The notes beneath the pieces were generated by a model. The model worked only from the letters and a program-made list of their open reading frames with translations, was not told where the DNA came from and ran no database searches. A program made the position numbers and the translations under genes. From Bacillus sp. SJS (GTDB lineage: Bacteria > Bacillota > Bacilli > Bacillales > Bacillaceae), in assembly GCF_000732485.2 (NCBI RefSeq), contig NZ_JAQV02000026.1:62001-126000 (forward strand): 64,000 bases of DNA, read 5' to 3'. Positions 1 through 7,733 of the stretch are shown piece by piece (within the stretch, counting starts at the first letter, position 1; every line of letters begins with the position of its first letter).

Positions 1-11
1 CTCTTCGCCAT
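1..11 (-). CDS. Possible 5' end of a gene leaving the left edge
   Basis: On the minus strand an ATG at position 11 starts Met-Ala-Lys and then leaves the window. It is preceded by a purine-rich stretch (AAAGGAGAGG, plus coordinates 22-31) at a usable distance for a ribosome binding site, and further upstream by a cre-like site. Three codons cannot identify a product, so only the existence of a start is proposed. Confidence 0.35.
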
Positions 12-37
12 TAAACCGCTTCCTCTCCTTTAGTAAA

Positions 38-51
38 ATAAAGCGCTTACA
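38..51 (-). promoter_or_regulatory. Candidate cre site (CcpA operator)
   Basis: The minus strand reads TGTAAGCGCTTTAT, which fits the catabolite-responsive element consensus TGWAARCGYTWNCW at 13 of 14 positions. It lies just upstream of the start at position 11, so carbon catabolite control of that gene is plausible. The site is seen; CcpA binding is inferred. Confidence 0.45.
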
Positions 52-141
52 TATGTGAATATACAACGATTAATAGTCTCCGTTCATGAGTACAATGGTT
101 TATTCTTATTATTCTGAACATAAGTCTTTACTCCTTATAAA

Positions 142-171
142 TAAAAAAAAGCCGTGCGAGTGTGCACGGCT
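142..171 (-). terminator. Terminator downstream of opuFB
   Basis: On the minus strand an 8-bp stem (AGCCGTGC/GCACGGCT, plus 150-157 and 164-171) is followed by a run of U. It lies just past the stop codon of the fused permease gene and ends the two-gene transporter operon. Confidence 0.85.
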
Positions 172-179
172 AAGCAAAG

Positions 180-1700
180 TTACTTTTTCAGAAGTTTCGT
201 TTTCACTAGATAATCCTTTGCTACCTTTTCAGCTGCTTCTCCTTTAACGTTAACGAGATAATTCATGTTTCTCATCTCATCATCTGTAATTTGACCAGCA
301 AGCTTATTGAGCGGCTCCTCCAGCTCTGGATATTTTTCCAGCGTTTCCTGCTTTAAGAGAGGGGCTCCCTGATAAGGAGGGAATAGTCCCTTGTCATCTT
401 CCAGCGTAACGAGTTTGTATTGCGCCAGTTCGCTGTCGGTTGAGTACGCGTCAATTAAGTTCACTTCACCGGATTGGATTGCACTGTAGCGAAGCTTCGG
501 CTCCATCGTCTTTAATGCCGGAAATTTAATTCCATAGAGCTCTTGAATTCCCTTATACCCATCCTGCCTGTCTGAGAATTCAAGGGTGAATCCTACTTTC
601 ATGTTTTGCTGAACTTGCTTTAGATCAGAAATGGTTTTTAAATCAAACTGCTCGGCTGTATCTTTTGGAACAGCAAGCGTATAGGTGTTGTTAAATTGCA
701 TCGGCTCTAAATAGGCCATGCTGTATTGATCCTTCATGCCTTTTTTTGCTTGCTCATAGACGGCTTGTTCGTCCCCGCCTTTAGGTTCCTCTTTCAGGAA
801 TGTAGAAAGTGCAGTGCCGGTGAACTCAGGATAGATATCCACTTCACCGGACTCAAGAGCATTAAAAAGGAAGGAGGTTTTGCCGAGGCTCGGCTGCAGC
901 TCTACTTCTAAATCCGTGTCCTGCTCAATGAGCAGTTTGTACATATTAATAAGGATTTCAGGCTCAGAGCCCAATTTTCCTGCAATGACGATATCCTTTT
1001 TGCCTGATCCCCAGGCGAGCGGCACCGCGATAATGAGAGCGATGACCAGCGCTGCAATTCCAGCTTTTTTTGCTGAACCTCTTGTAGAAACTTTTTCTGC
1101 CAGTCTTAGCAATACATCAAAAAAGATGGCAAGCAGGGCGGCAGGAATCGCTCCGAGGATAATCAGCATGTTATCATTCCGGTCTATTCCAAGAAGAATC
1201 AGCTTTCCGAGCCCTCCTGCTCCAATTAATGCAGCAAGAGTGGTCGTTCCGACAATCAATACCATAGCTGTTCGGATTCCGGCCATAATAACGGGCAATG
1301 CCAGCGGAAGTTCTACTTTGAATAAGCGTTTTCGGTTATTCATTCCCATTGCTCTTGCTGCTTCAACAAGAGAGGGATCGACTTCTTTTATCCCGGTATA
1401 CGTATTCCGCAGAATCGGGAGAAGTGCATAAATAACGAGCGCAATAACAGCCGGCACAACCCCTATCCCTACAAGGGGAATAAGCAGTCCCAGCAAAGCA
1501 AGTGAAGGAATGGTTTGCAAGACAGCTGTAACTCCGATTACTCCTTCAGCAAGCCTTGCTTTTCTCGTCAATAGAATGCCGAGCGGAATTGTAACAATCA
1601 CAGCAATGATGAGTGCAATAAACGATATTTGAATGTGCTCGAGCAGGGCTGTCCACAGCTGGTCCTGCCGCTCCTGGAAGGTGGTAATGAATGAGTTCAT
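180..1700 (-). CDS. opuFB: OpuF-type ABC transporter permease fused to osmolyte-binding protein
   Basis: Membrane subunit of a glycine betaine/choline-type ABC importer. The first about 210 residues are a permease of the OpuBB/ProW class, with the EAA-like loop VEAARAMGMNNRKRLFKVEL at about 112-131. After another hydrophobic segment at about 215-230, residues about 235-506 form an OpuBC/ProX-type substrate-binding domain (KLGSEPEILINMYKLL; DIYPEFTGTAL). Permease and receptor are separate proteins in B. subtilis OpuB and OpuC; the fused layout together with a CBS-bearing ATPase is that described for Bacillus OpuF. The ATG overlaps the ATPase stop by 4 nt, showing translational coupling. Likely role: uptake of compatible solutes during osmotic stress. 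The exact substrate cannot be read from the sequence. Confidence 0.85.
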   Translation of the reverse strand: MNSFITTFQERQDQLWTALLEHIQISFIALIIAVIVTIPLGILLTRKARLAEGVIGVTAVLQTIPSLALLGLLIPLVGIGVVPAVIALVIYALLPILRNTYTGIKEVDPSLVEAARAMGMNNRKRLFKVELPLALPVIMAGIRTAMVLIVGTTTLAALIGAGGLGKLILLGIDRNDNMLIILGAIPAALLAIFFDVLLRLAEKVSTRGSAKKAGIAALVIALIIAVPLAWGSGKKDIVIAGKLGSEPEILINMYKLLIEQDTDLEVELQPSLGKTSFLFNALESGEVDIYPEFTGTALSTFLKEEPKGGDEQAVYEQAKKGMKDQYSMAYLEPMQFNNTYTLAVPKDTAEQFDLKTISDLKQVQQNMKVGFTLEFSDRQDGYKGIQELYGIKFPALKTMEPKLRYSAIQSGEVNLIDAYSTDSELAQYKLVTLEDDKGLFPPYQGAPLLKQETLEKYPELEEPLNKLAGQITDDEMRNMNYLVNVKGEAAEKVAKDYLVKTKLLKK

Positions 1701-2662
1701 CTGACTTCCTCCATTCCGAGCTGTCCAGCCAGGTATTCCATCATACCTTCTGAAGTTATAACGCCCATAATGGCCCCATTTTTTTCAACGGCGAGAGCAG
1801 GTTTTCCTTTTAAGCGTTCAATTGCTTCTTGAACAGACGCATCGTGGTTAATCGGCAGATCAGGAAACTCCGCAGGCACCGGCTGAAATGCATATGAAAG
1901 CTCACCGATTTTCGCCTGACGGACTCTGCGCTCAGGTACGGCTCTTGAACCGATAAATTCTTTTACAAAATCGTTTGCCGGATTTTGAATAAGTCCATTT
2001 GGTGTATCGACCTGAATCAGCTCACCATCTTTCATGATAGCGACGCGGTCCCCAAGTGCCAAAGCCTCTTGCATATCATGGGTTACAAAAACAATCGTTT
2101 TTTTGATTCTTTTTTGAAGATCTGCTATATCGTTTTGAAGCTTTTCTCTGCTGATTGGATCCAGTGCGCTGAAGGGTTCATCCATCAGAATAATATCAGG
2201 ATCTGCCGCAAGGGCGCGGACGACACCGATCCTCTGCTGCTGTCCTCCCGATAGCTCGCTTGGTTTCCGGCTTCTGTATGTGTCAGGATCAAGCCCGACC
2301 ATTTCAAGAAGCTCATCGACCCGATTTCTGATTTGATCTGATTTCCACTTTTTCAATTCAGGGACAACTGCTATATTCTCTTCAATCGTCATATGAGGAA
2401 ACAAGGCAATTTGCTGCAGCACATAGCCAATATTCCATCTTAGCTCATGAATTTCATAATCCTGAACGTTTTTTCCTTGAATGAAAACATTCCCGTCTGA
2501 AGCATCGATCAAGCGGTTGATCATTTTCATCGTGGTTGTCTTCCCGCATCCGCTTGGACCGATAAAAACAAAGAATTCTCCCTTTTTTATTTCCAAATCC
2601 ATTGTATGTACTGCCTTTGTCCCATCTGGATAAACCTTTGTAGCTCTTTCAAATCGGATCAT
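1697..2662 (-). CDS. opuFA: Osmolyte ABC transporter ATPase with CBS region
   Basis: ATP-hydrolysing subunit of the same importer. Walker A is GPSGCGKTT (about residue 37), the ABC signature LSGGQQQR, Walker B ILMDEPFSALDP, and the switch His is in VTHD. The C-terminal about 80 residues resemble the CBS part of OpuCA/OpuBA-type subunits, thought to sense ionic strength. I start at the ATG at 2662 because GGTGAG sits 4 nt upstream and the protein then begins MIRFERATKVY as in the family; an in-frame ATG 12 codons earlier lacks a comparable site. First gene of the two-gene operon. Confidence 0.85.
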   Translation of the reverse strand: MIRFERATKVYPDGTKAVHTMDLEIKKGEFFVFIGPSGCGKTTTMKMINRLIDASDGNVFIQGKNVQDYEIHELRWNIGYVLQQIALFPHMTIEENIAVVPELKKWKSDQIRNRVDELLEMVGLDPDTYRSRKPSELSGGQQQRIGVVRALAADPDIILMDEPFSALDPISREKLQNDIADLQKRIKKTIVFVTHDMQEALALGDRVAIMKDGELIQVDTPNGLIQNPANDFVKEFIGSRAVPERRVRQAKIGELSYAFQPVPAEFPDLPINHDASVQEAIERLKGKPALAVEKNGAIMGVITSEGMMEYLAGQLGMEEVR

Positions 2663-2770
2663 TTTCTCACCTATTTCTATGAATGATTTCACAAACATCT
2701 TATTTGTTACCCGTTTTCCTGTATCATTAAGCGTTAATTTAAGGAATTAAACACATTGATGGTAACAGCA

Positions 2771-2803
2771 AATAAGGAGCCAGTAAAAGGCCGGCTCCTT
2801 ATT
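2771..2803 (-). terminator. Hairpin terminating the thi operon
   Basis: An 11-bp inverted repeat (AATAAGGAGCC / GGCTCCTTATT) directly follows the thiF stop codon. The U tract is short, so termination strength is uncertain, but position and stem fit an operon end. Confidence 0.6.
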
Positions 2804-3823
2804 TTAACCAAAGTAGCGGTTATATAATGATCTTGCTTCATCGGTCTTTTTTGTACCATGAATCAGTACTCTGCCGTCCTTAAACGCAACCAGACGAAAT
2901 GCCCCTTTTGTAAAGGAAAGCAGGAATGGATTGAAGGATAGGTTTTCTACTTTCCCTGCAAGCCTCTCCGCAATATGATCAAAGCGGATTTTCACATCTT
3001 CTGGGGGCCTGATCTGAACGGTATTCCTTCCGCAAAGAACGGCCGTCCTCGCGGTGTTTTCATCCTTCAAATATGGATAATCAGGATCAGAACCGCACGT
3101 TTTACAGTTCATTTTCTTCATGTTTTCCACTTTTAATGCTGAATAACTGTTATTCCATACGTCAAATGAATAAAGTTCTGTTCTGACTGCGTGGATGTTT
3201 CCTGATAGAATTTTTAATGCCTGAGCGGTTTGATGAGAAACGGTCATACTGACAGCAGGAGCTATAATCCCTGCCGTATCACATGTTTCGCCTCCCATTG
3301 GCATACTGCCCATCAGACACGCTAAGCAAGGTCCGGTTCCCGGAATAAAGGTGCAGGATAGACCGTAGCTTCCTACACACGCCCCGTAAATCCACGGAAT
3401 GCCGTAACGGTGGGACAGATCATTAATCATCCATCGTGTTTCAAAATTATCGGTGCCATCCATGATCAAATCAACACCGGTTACAATTCTTGCAGTGGAA
3501 GCAGGGCTGGCATGCATGACACAGGCTTCTATGTCAGTCATATGATTGATTTGCTGCAGTCTTCTTTTAGCAGCTTCCGCTTTTGGGAGCTGTTCTGCCA
3601 CATCCTGCTCTGTAAACAACTGCTGCCGCTGCAGATTGCTCTCATCTACATAATCCCGGTCCACAAGTATCAGTTTGCCTATTCCTGCCCGGATAAGAGT
3701 TTCAGCTATTCCGCTTCCCAGTGCACCGCATCCGATTAAAAGAACGGTTTTTGAGGAGATTTCAGCCTGTCCTTTTTCCCCATTCGGTAAAAAAAGTGTC
3801 TGCCTTGAATACCGGTCACTCAA
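2804..3823 (-). CDS. thiF: ThiF-type sulfur-carrier adenylyltransferase
   Basis: Adenylates the C-terminal glycine of ThiS (and possibly related carriers) so that sulfur can be attached for thiazole synthesis. The N-terminal E1-like fold has the nucleotide-binding motif [19 protein letters not shown] near residue 30, the conserved [13 protein letters not shown] stretch, and zinc-binding cysteine pairs (CLAC and CKTC). The reading frame begins with a TTG at 3823 that overlaps the thiG stop by 8 nt, with GGAATGAG upstream; no ATG fits better. The extra C-terminal about 80 residues are typical of the Bacillus MoeB/ThiF length of about 336-340. Last gene of the operon. Confidence 0.88.
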   Translation of the reverse strand: MSDRYSRQTLFLPNGEKGQAEISSKTVLLIGCGALGSGIAETLIRAGIGKLILVDRDYVDESNLQRQQLFTEQDVAEQLPKAEAAKRRLQQINHMTDIEACVMHASPASTARIVTGVDLIMDGTDNFETRWMINDLSHRYGIPWIYGACVGSYGLSCTFIPGTGPCLACLMGSMPMGGETCDTAGIIAPAVSMTVSHQTAQALKILSGNIHAVRTELYSFDVWNNSYSALKVENMKKMNCKTCGSDPDYPYLKDENTARTAVLCGRNTVQIRPPEDVKIRFDHIAERLAGKVENLSFNPFLLSFTKGAFRLVAFKDGRVLIHGTKKTDEARSLYNRYFG

Positions 3824-4586
3824 TGACGCTCATTCCTTCACTTGGACTGCTTGCAGATGCGTACCGTTTCTTCGGAATTCTGCCTGCTTCCCGGCCAAGA
3901 TGGCCTGCACGAATGGCAAGCTTCATGGCAGCGGCCATTTTAACAGGATCTTTTGCAGCTGACACCGCTGTATTAAGGAGGACTCCATCCGCTCCCATTT
4001 CCATGGCAAGGGCCGCATCTGCCGGACTCCCAATTCCAGCATCCACAATAACCGGAACAGAAGCCTGTTCGATAATGAGACTTAAATTGAGCGGATTGAC
4101 AATGCCCATTCCTGATCCAATCGGTGACGCTCCCGGCATGACTGCATGAACGCCCATTTCTTGAAGGCATTTTGCCAATATGACATCATCCGATATGTAA
4201 GGAAGGACGATAAATCCTTCCTCTAAAAGGATTTCGCATGCTTTAAGCGTTTCAAAAGGATCCGGGAGAAGCGTCTGAAAATCACCGATGACTTCTACTT
4301 TAATCATCGTACAAAGGCCGGAAGCTTTCGCGAGCTTCGCAATCCGCACCGCTTCTTCCGCGTTTTTAGCGCCAGCTGTGTTGGGAAGAAGAGAATAACG
4401 GTTCAAATCCAGCTTTTCCAGCAGGTTTGGCTGAGAGCTTTCAAATATATCCATTCTTCTAACCGCAAATGTTAATATTTCTGTTTCTGATTCTTCAATC
4501 GCCTTTTTTTGAACATCAAAATCGGGATATTTTCCCGTTCCAAGCAGCAGTCTTGATTGAAATGAAAGGGGTCCTATTTTCAGCAT
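3816..4586 (-). CDS. thiG: Thiazole synthase ThiG
   Basis: Condenses 1-deoxyxylulose 5-phosphate, dehydroglycine and ThiS-thiocarboxylate into the thiazole phosphate of thiamine. The 256-residue TIM barrel is full length. The lysine that forms the imine with the sugar is Lys96 in [10 protein letters not shown], and the phosphate-binding loops [25 protein letters not shown] appear near residues 185-210. Its ATG lies 1 nt past the thiS stop with AGGAGG inside the thiS end, so the two are coupled. Confidence 0.93.
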   Translation of the reverse strand: MLKIGPLSFQSRLLLGTGKYPDFDVQKKAIEESETEILTFAVRRMDIFESSQPNLLEKLDLNRYSLLPNTAGAKNAEEAVRIAKLAKASGLCTMIKVEVIGDFQTLLPDPFETLKACEILLEEGFIVLPYISDDVILAKCLQEMGVHAVMPGASPIGSGMGIVNPLNLSLIIEQASVPVIVDAGIGSPADAALAMEMGADGVLLNTAVSAAKDPVKMAAAMKLAIRAGHLGREAGRIPKKRYASASSPSEGMSVIE

Positions 4587-4587
4587 G

Positions 4588-4791
4588 TTATCCGCCTCCT
4601 ACAAATGTAACGATTTCAAAATGATCTTCGTGTGCAACAGCTTCATCCTGATGATCTTCCCGCTCCAGGATTTGTGCATTTTTTTCAATTACGATTGGCT
4701 TGCCATCAATATTCAAATGCTTAGCCAGTTCGGCAACTGAATGGATTGAATCTGGAATTTCCGTCCAGCTCCCATTAATTTTCACCTTCAT
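4588..4791 (-). CDS. thiS: Sulfur carrier protein ThiS
   Basis: A 67-residue ubiquitin-like sulfur carrier ending in Gly-Gly-Gly, the tail that ThiF adenylates and that becomes a thiocarboxylate. The length and the VTFVGGG ending are diagnostic for ThiS. The start has GGGAGG located in the end of thiO. It sits between thiO and thiG as in the B. subtilis tenA-thiD operon. Confidence 0.92.
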   Translation of the reverse strand: MKVKINGSWTEIPDSIHSVAELAKHLNIDGKPIVIEKNAQILEREDHQDEAVAHEDHFEIVTFVGGG

Positions 4792-4795
4792 TGCA

Positions 4796-5878
4796 TTACC
4801 TCCCGATGGATGCTGATTCTTTTACAACTAACTCCGCCATAGCCTTTCCTGAAGCAGGGCTCAAGAGAATTCCGTTGCGAAAGTGGCCGGTGCAAGCGTA
4901 AAGACCTTTTCGTTCACTGTGTTCTTCCATGTAAGGGGCTCCTTTGGCACTTTGAGGCCGGAGCCCGCTCCATGCATTTTCAAAGTCCGCCTGGGCAATT
5001 GCCGGCAGAATCCGCTTTGCAGTTTCCATCAAATGCATCATCCCGGAAAGCGAAACATCTTTAGAAAAATCCCTCTCCTTCACGGTAGCGCCCACCAAGT
5101 ACCTGCCGCCTCTTTTAGGTACGATATAAAAACCATTTTTATATAAAGGCTTACTGATCAGTTTTTCTTTACTCAGCACACTGATCATTTCTCCTTTAAC
5201 TGGATACGTTTCACTTAAAGGACTAAAAGTCTTTAAAAACGGAGTGCTCCATGCTCCCGCTGCAATAATCACCTTGCCGCACATGATCATCTCACCATTC
5301 GCTCTCACTCCTGCAGCTTTTCCGTTATCCATCAATACCTCATCAACAGCGGTATGCTCAAATAGCTTTGCTCCATTAAGCAGTGCAGCGTGCTCATACG
5401 CCTTCGCTAATGCTGGTGCGATGACGTGCCCATCCTTAGGATAATAGGCTCCTCCTAGAACGGAATTTGATAGCAGCGGCTCTTTTTCTTTCAGCTCATC
5501 CTTTGTCATAAGCTGCACAGGCTCTCCTGTCCCCATCTGCCATGCGGCTGTTTTTTCAAGCTGAGCAAGTTCTTCGTCTGTTTCAGCTACTTTATAAATT
5601 CCTTTTTCCTCATAGCCAATGTCAATTCCTGTGACAGCTCTTAATTCTTCTGCAAGCTTGGGGAACATCTCTCTGCTTTCTCTAGCCAGGTCAAACAGCG
5701 GATCATATTCATCCCATTCAGCCTGTACACCAAGCAGACCCGCTGCAGCACTTGAGCTTTGCTGACCGGCTTTTCCTTTTTCATAAATAGCTGTCTTGTA
5801 TCCTTTTTTGGAAAGCTCGTACGCTATAGAGCAGCCAATTACACCGCCCCCAATAATACATACGTCTACTTCCTTCAT
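4796..5878 (-). CDS. thiO: Glycine oxidase ThiO
   Basis: FAD-dependent amine oxidase that converts glycine to the dehydroglycine used by ThiG. The dinucleotide-binding motif VCIIGGGVIGCSIAYELSKKG opens the protein, and the C-terminal DAO-family stretch GLYACTGHFRNGILLSPASG is present. I start at 5878 (GGAGG 7 nt upstream); this ATG overlaps the tenI stop in ATGA. At 360 residues it is close to the B. subtilis enzyme (369). Confidence 0.9.
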   Translation of the reverse strand: MKEVDVCIIGGGVIGCSIAYELSKKGYKTAIYEKGKAGQQSSSAAAGLLGVQAEWDEYDPLFDLARESREMFPKLAEELRAVTGIDIGYEEKGIYKVAETDEELAQLEKTAAWQMGTGEPVQLMTKDELKEKEPLLSNSVLGGAYYPKDGHVIAPALAKAYEHAALLNGAKLFEHTAVDEVLMDNGKAAGVRANGEMIMCGKVIIAAGAWSTPFLKTFSPLSETYPVKGEMISVLSKEKLISKPLYKNGFYIVPKRGGRYLVGATVKERDFSKDVSLSGMMHLMETAKRILPAIAQADFENAWSGLRPQSAKGAPYMEEHSERKGLYACTGHFRNGILLSPASGKAMAELVVKESASIGR

Positions 5879-6489
5879 AATCGCACCTCCTTGCATGCCG
5901 TAATGGCATTCCTATACTCTTCTGCTGCTCTGACCGGGCTTCTGCTCTCCCAAATTCCGGACATGACTGCGAATCCAGCAATCTTTCCTTCCGACAAAGC
6001 TTGAATATGCATAGGTTCAATTCCTCCAATTGCGAGGACATCAACGGAAAGCCGGCATGCCAGTTTCTTTGCTGATTCAATTCCCTTCGGCTGCACGCCT
6101 TTTTTGCTTTCCGTTTCAAAAAGATGTCCAAAAAGAACGGAATCAGCACCTGACTCTTCGGCACTTAAAGCTTCTTTAAGCGAATGAACCGATTGTCCGG
6201 CGTGAATGTCCGGAACTGCTGATTTGACCACAGAAGGCGAAAGACTCCTATATCCGAGCTGCACCCTCCTTACCCCTGCCGCCGCAGCAATATCCGTCCT
6301 GTCATTCAGAATCAATTTCTCCTCGGGAATGCCTGACGCTATGAGGAATCGGACACCTTCATAAATCTCCATAGCTGTTTTTTCTTTCTCCCTTATGTGG
6401 AGATAATCAATCTTTGAACCTGCAAGTTTCATAAATTCGGTGATTTCTTCGAATCCAAGCTTTCCATTTGTAACGACATGAAATTCCAT
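5875..6489 (-). CDS. tenI: Thiazole tautomerase TenI
   Basis: TIM-barrel protein related to thiamine phosphate synthase; TenI aromatises the thiazole carboxylate made by ThiG. The C-terminal phosphate loop LAIGGIEPMHIQALSEGKIAG fits the ThiE/TenI superfamily. The start is the ATG at 6489 preceded by GGAGGA; the longer open frame upstream runs into the riboswitch terminator and is not coding. It is the first gene after the tandem riboswitches; tenA, which precedes tenI in B. subtilis, is absent here. Confidence 0.85.
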   Translation of the reverse strand: MEFHVVTNGKLGFEEITEFMKLAGSKIDYLHIREKEKTAMEIYEGVRFLIASGIPEEKLILNDRTDIAAAAGVRRVQLGYRSLSPSVVKSAVPDIHAGQSVHSLKEALSAEESGADSVLFGHLFETESKKGVQPKGIESAKKLACRLSVDVLAIGGIEPMHIQALSEGKIAGFAVMSGIWESRSPVRAAEEYRNAITACKEVRL

Positions 6490-6517
6490 CTGCTGTTTCC
6501 TCCAATTTAAGAGCAGC

Positions 6518-6545
6518 AAAAAACCGCCCTCTGTAAGAGAAGCGG
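6518..6545 (-). terminator. Riboswitch-controlled terminator 2
   Basis: Minus-strand stem CCGCTTCTCT / AGAGGGCGG followed by six U, between the proximal TPP aptamer and tenI. The 5' arm CGCTTCTCT is exactly complementary to AGAGAAGCG inside the aptamer core (plus 6620-6628), so an alternative antiterminator pairing is available when the aptamer is empty. Confidence 0.8.
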
Positions 6546-6562
6546 CTGCAAAAAAGCAATTG

Positions 6563-6651
6563 CATACCACTTCCCTTCGCCGGCATTATCCGGATCAGGT
6601 AGTAAGGGTTAAAGCGAATCGCTTCTCTCAGCCGCATCGGCACCCCCAGTG
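6563..6651 (-). ncRNA. TPP riboswitch, proximal copy
   Basis: Minus-strand RNA carries the THI-box landmarks in order: GGGGGTGCC, GGCTGAGAG, ACCTGATCCGGATAATGCC and a GGGAAG end. The conserved CTGAGA and ACCTGATC segments bind the pyrimidine and pyrophosphate parts of thiamine pyrophosphate. It directly precedes terminator 2 and tenI and should turn the thiazole operon off when TPP is plentiful. Confidence 0.93.
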
Positions 6652-6666
6652 AAGGTTTTTTCCATC

Positions 6667-6698
6667 AAAAAAGCCCATTTCGCGTAGGGAAATGGGCT
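6667..6698 (-). terminator. Riboswitch-controlled terminator 1
   Basis: Perfect 9-bp stem AGCCCATTT/AAATGGGCT with loop CCCTACGCG and a U tract on the minus strand, between the two TPP aptamers. The loop and adjoining arm (TTCCCTACGC) are complementary over 10 nt to the GCGTAGGGAA at the 3' end of the distal aptamer, the pairing expected for an antiterminator. Confidence 0.85.
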
Positions 6699-6718
6699 GA
6701 ACATAAATATATGAACAG

Positions 6719-6813
6719 TGCCGCTTCCCTACGCTAGTACGAACTAGATCAGGTTAAAGGGTCAAAAACTCATGTGTTTTCCTCTCAGCCGGACTACCGG
6801 CTCCCCTAGCAAA
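6719..6813 (-). ncRNA. TPP riboswitch, distal copy
   Basis: A second complete THI-box on the minus strand: TAGGGGAGCC, CGGCTGAGAGG, ACCTGATCTAG and AGCGTAGGGAAG in the right order. It is the first element transcribed, has its own terminator 3' of it, and is followed within about 70 nt by the proximal copy, so two TPP checkpoints lie in series ahead of tenI. Confidence 0.92.
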
Positions 6814-6837
6814 CTTAAATATTGGTAATATTCTATT

Positions 6838-6865
6838 ATTATACCACTGCAGGAAAAATAATCAA
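6838..6865 (-). promoter_or_regulatory. Candidate sigma-A promoter of the thi operon
   Basis: Minus strand TTGATT, 16-bp spacer, TATAAT, about 25 nt before the distal TPP aptamer. The -10 is perfect and the -35 matches 4 of 6; placement suits a promoter feeding the riboswitch leader. Confidence 0.6.
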
Positions 6866-7176
6866 AGAACCTGAAAATATAAGCCGGCATGAGCGCTGCA
6901 CCCCGGATTAAAGCTTCCTTTGCATTCCGGACAAACAGAACCGCATTCCAAATAGTCATGAATCGTCAGTTCATTTCCGCACTTTCCGCATAAGACGGCT
7001 TTCTCATCAAACATTTCGGCTGGCCAAACCTGGGCTCGATGATCTGCATGTTCCGCGTGGCAAATATGACATGGATAATACTCTTTGCAGCACCAGAATT
7101 TGATCGCAATGATATCAAGCTGGCTATGGTAATGGGTGCAGCGGGTTTCATCGTCTACAAGAGATCCTTTGACCAT
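6862..7176 (-). CDS. CHY-type zinc-finger protein
   Basis: A 104-residue protein with the CHY zinc-finger pattern: RCTHYHS, WCCKEYYPCHICH, LCGKC, and VCPEC give about a dozen Cys/His ligands. Such proteins bind several zinc ions; the eukaryotic relative Hot13 acts in mitochondrial thiol/zinc handling, but the bacterial role is not established. The start at 7176 has AGAGGTGA upstream; the longer open frame would cross the terminator at 7207-7243 and is not supported. The stop lies next to the thi promoter. Confidence 0.8.
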   Translation of the reverse strand: MVKGSLVDDETRCTHYHSQLDIIAIKFWCCKEYYPCHICHAEHADHRAQVWPAEMFDEKAVLCGKCGNELTIHDYLECGSVCPECKGSFNPGCSAHAGLYFQVL

Positions 7177-7206
7177 TTTCATCACCTCTGCATTTATCAT
7201 ACAGTA

Positions 7207-7243
7207 AAAGCCCCAATCCTGGAAATCAGGATTGGGGCTTTTC
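7207..7243. terminator. Strong bidirectional hairpin
   Basis: A perfect 16-bp stem (AAAAGCCCCAATCCTG / CAGGATTGGGGCTTTT) with a 5-nt loop lies just past the stop of the 96-residue membrane-anchored protein. It should end that transcript on the minus strand. Confidence 0.88.
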
Positions 7244-7246
7244 ATC

Positions 7247-7537
7247 CTACTGCTGTTTATTATCATTATAGTATTGGACGCTGTACTGGGCTCCTTCAGA
7301 GACCATTTTGTTATCTTCGACATCCTGAGGATCGGGATTGCCGCCTTTATCGATCGGAAAGTTATCCTCTTCTTTGTTTTTGCTTTTTGAGAACATGGAA
7401 ACAACTTTGTCCTGAGCCTGTTTAACACCGTCTGTCACTTTCTCTCGTCTGGATCTGTCTTTTAAATAGACGGTAGCAGCAACACCTGCAGTTGATAAAG
7501 CAACACCTGAAATAATTAATCCATTTCGTTTATTCAT
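7247..7537 (-). CDS. Small protein with N-terminal membrane segment
   Basis: A 96-residue protein that I do not recognise. After MNKRN a hydrophobic stretch (GLIISGVALSTAGVAATVYL, about residues 6-25) can span the membrane, followed by a basic juxtamembrane region, a short helix-prone part (VTDGVKQAQDKVVSMF), and a polar acidic, Asn/Gln-rich tail. The layout recalls YtxH-like small stress proteins, but no diagnostic motif is seen. Start at 7537 is set by AAAGGAG; single gene with its own terminator. Confidence 0.6.
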   Translation of the reverse strand: MNKRNGLIISGVALSTAGVAATVYLKDRSRREKVTDGVKQAQDKVVSMFSKSKNKEEDNFPIDKGGNPDPQDVEDNKMVSEGAQYSVQYYNDNKQQ

Positions 7538-7692
7538 GGGTGATTCTCCTTTCAAACAAGTGATGTGATGTTAGTATTTAAATTACCCCATGCTCATATT
7601 GCTAAACATTAAAACGAAGAGGGAGGACTCTTCATATCCGTTCTCAAGACAGATTTCCGCTGCTTAGAAACCCGTAATTTTTTAAAAACAAG

Positions 7693-7725
7693 CCCCGCCG
7701 TATACTCATACGGCGGGGTCGATTT
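7693..7725 (-). terminator. Terminator of the 6-phosphogluconate dehydrogenase gene
   Basis: Minus-strand stem of 11 bp (CCCCGCCGTAT / ATACGGCGGGG, plus 7693-7703 and 7708-7718), followed by a U-rich stretch, just beyond the stop at 7734. Confidence 0.85.
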
Positions 7726-7733
7726 TTGATCAA

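Noticed and set aside
880-1431. 183-codon frame opposite the OpuF permease
   Set aside because: Antisense shadow with Ser/Pro/Ala-rich composition and no ribosome site; the opposite strand has clear ABC permease motifs.
6407-7428. Longer frames over the riboswitches and upstream of the CHY protein
   Set aside because: They cross conserved TPP aptamers or a 16-bp terminator and have no ribosome sites at their starts.
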